64,000 nt of DNA. It comes from AWTP1-13 sp963840445. GTDB lineage: Bacteria; Pseudomonadota; Alphaproteobacteria; Rhizobiales; Hyphomicrobiaceae. A model generated the notes under the pieces. That model saw nothing but the letters and a program-made list of their open reading frames with translations, was not told the origin of the DNA and searched no databases. Of the stretch, positions 62,847 through 64,000 are shown piece by piece (position 1 is the first letter of the stretch; each line of letters opens with the position of its first letter). Made by a program: the position numbers and the translations under genes. The stretch spans positions 141,907-205,906 of the forward strand of contig CAWIZC010000001.1 of NCBI GenBank assembly GCA_963840445.1, read 5' to 3'.

Positions 62847-63070
62847 CGTGCCTCCGTTGCCAGGGATCCAGCCTCACACGATGTATGTGGGAGCAGGCTA
62901 GTTAAGTAAGTATAGGCAACTGCATGACTTTTTGTTGATGTCGCTGTTGCACTTCTGTCATCTGTCTGGGCTCTTTGCGAGCAATACGGTTTGCCTCTCA
63001 GTGTTTTCCGACGACCCCGTTTGGCGAACGCTCGGCGCATGGCGAGGAGCCTCGCTTCCGCGCGCATCAA

Positions 63071-63298
63071 TCACATCGCCCCGTTGCAAGCGCAGCACTC
63101 GTGGACAAGCAAGACCAGTAATCTGGTCTCGGCGTCGGGCATCGGGCCGATCACATAGGACTCGCGGACCCGGAACGCGAACACCTGCCTGTCCCTTGAT
63201 CTCTTGAAGCGAAGCGCAGTCAACGCCGCGGCCTCGCTGCTGCCTGGACCGTAGGCGCGTGCGAGAACCTCGAGCAGGTCATCGGCGACGAGTTGCAT
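63071..63298 (-). CDS. Hypothetical protein (75 aa)
   Basis: The 75-residue frame has a helical start (QLVADDLLEVLARAYGPGSSEAAALTALRFKR), a strand-like FAFRVRESYVIGPMPDAETRLLVLLVHE, and a short CCAC end. No family is recognised and the ribosome-binding site is weak. Codon use and lack of internal stops make it plausible but unproved. Confidence 0.45.
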   Translation of the reverse strand: MQLVADDLLEVLARAYGPGSSEAAALTALRFKRSRDRQVFAFRVRESYVIGPMPDAETRLLVLLVHECCACNGAM

Positions 63299-63455
63299 GG
63301 CGGCAGTAGACCACCGCGGTTGCGCATGGGCAGCTGTCGCATGTGACAGGGGGGAGCGGGGACATTTCCAACCGGCCGCTAAGGTCGTCTCCGCCCAACG
63401 CTCTTCGGTTGTGGCATCGGCCGGCGCCGCGACATTTGAAAGTGATCGGGAAAGG

Positions 63456-64000
63456 CTAGAAGGTCGGCGACGCGCAGGGCGTGACGTTATCGCTCTGCAG
63501 CAGCATCGCTGTCTGGCTGCGCGGCTTCATGTAGATTGTCTCCGACAGGCGGTAAGACGTGCCACCCCCGCCCCACGTCCGCTTCATGATGTAGTTGAAG
63601 ACGAGCGGGACGTAGTCGTAGGTCACCTCAGCCACGATAACGCTGTCGTTGGTCGTCACCATGTTGGAAGGCAGCGGGAAAGTCGTGTTCGTGCATTCGC
63701 ACGTCTGCGTCCCGCCGGTGCCATTGTACGAGCAGGTCCAAGATTGCTTGGTGTTGGTCGCACTAGCCGGCGACGACGTCACATTGCGCAACACGATCCG
63801 GATCGGGGTGGCGGTATAGGGCTTCATGATATAGCTGCTCACCCGCATGATGTCGCCGATCTCGCTTTGGGAGATGGTCTTGCTTGCGCGCGCGACCAAA
63901 TCGGCGGTCGAGCTGGCGATCTGGGTGACGCGGCGATCGACGGTGATGGCTTGGCTCATTTCCACCGCGCCAACGAACATCGCCGCCATGAGAGGGGCGA
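63456..64000 (-). CDS. TadE/TadG-type pilus assembly protein, partial (runs off window)
   Basis: The visible C-terminal part follows a TadE/G start. MFVGAVEMSQAITVDRRVTQIASSTADLVARA is the short helix plus the conserved extracellular segment typical of tight-adherence pseudopilins, followed by an extracytoplasmic domain rich in Thr/Ser with a CSYNGTGGTQTCEC disulfide-type cluster. The frame is open to the window edge, so the transmembrane N-terminus and start lie beyond it. The rest of a tad locus may follow. Confidence 0.78.
   Translation of the reverse strand, partial: APLMAAMFVGAVEMSQAITVDRRVTQIASSTADLVARASKTISQSEIGDIMRVSSYIMKPYTATPIRIVLRNVTSSPASATNTKQSWTCSYNGTGGTQTCECTNTTFPLPSNMVTTNDSVIVAEVTYDYVPLVFNYIMKRTWGGGGTSYRLSETIYMKPRSQTAMLLQSDNVTPCASPTF

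Noticed and set aside
62932..63207. Plus-strand small frame near the response regulator
   Set aside because: No motif or site and it overlaps the better minus-strand candidate.

Overview
This is a GC-rich stretch of a bacterial chromosome, most likely from an alphaproteobacterium (Hyphomicrobiales or Rhodospirillales type). That rests on several gene neighbourhoods I recognise: etfB-etfA-hbd close to a PduO-type cobalamin adenosyltransferase and a twin-transmembrane (HIG1-like) small protein; envC-ctpA-rppH; an atpH-A-G-D-C operon without the Fo genes; a TadE/TadG-type protein; and ArsR-AHSA1 pairs. No rRNA, tRNA, CRISPR array, integrase or complete insertion sequence was seen, so I read this as ordinary chromosome with small accessory patches.

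Layout: 0-4.2 kb holds an HTH regulator, tiny secreted/membrane proteins, and an outer-membrane autotransporter-type barrel divergent from a secreted caspase-like protease. 4.2-9.7 kb is an exopolysaccharide cluster on the minus strand (asparagine synthase-like, glycosyltransferases, nucleotidyltransferase-like). It contains a chimeric ABC permease/nucleotidyltransferase ORF and a frameshifted glycosyltransferase. 10.3-16.4 kb has ribosomal protein L19 with an unusual helix-hairpin-helix extension, a DUF486 protein, an MFS transporter, an acyl-CoA dehydrogenase, a DUF3616 protein and a class III CoA-transferase. 16.7-22.4 kb has two small membrane proteins, then a TRAP transporter, a frameshifted FadR-type regulator and a uronate dehydrogenase-like enzyme, a probable sugar-acid uptake and oxidation unit. 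22.7-28.9 kb has a PCu(A)C copper protein, two GT-C membrane glycosyltransferases and proBA.

29.6-33.6 kb is a second glycan cluster (two methyltransferases, a GT4, a GT2). 34-38.6 kb carries a TPR protein, an ArsR/AHSA1/VOC/GST run, a PhnB-like protein and a MoaD/ThiS-beta-propeller pair. 38.7-43.3 kb is the electron-transfer-flavoprotein/hydroxybutyryl-CoA dehydrogenase group with a rhomboid protease and the cobalamin adenosyltransferase. 43.5-47.5 kb is envC-ctpA and two tandem RppH-like Nudix enzymes, followed by an unrecognised membrane protein. 49.2-54.6 kb encodes the F1 ATP synthase, interrupted between atpD and atpC by two large palindromes and a small CPFC protein gene. 54.9-64 kb holds a 1082-residue PDZ-WD40-caspase protein, an MFS transporter, a pirin, a receiver-only response regulator, small secreted proteins and a TadE/G-like gene running off the end.

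The points most worth follow-up are the L19 fusion, the permease/nucleotidyltransferase chimera, the paired palindromes next to atpD, the MoaD-propeller pair, the two caspase-fold proteins and the tandem RppH genes. All assignments are by eye; no database search was run.
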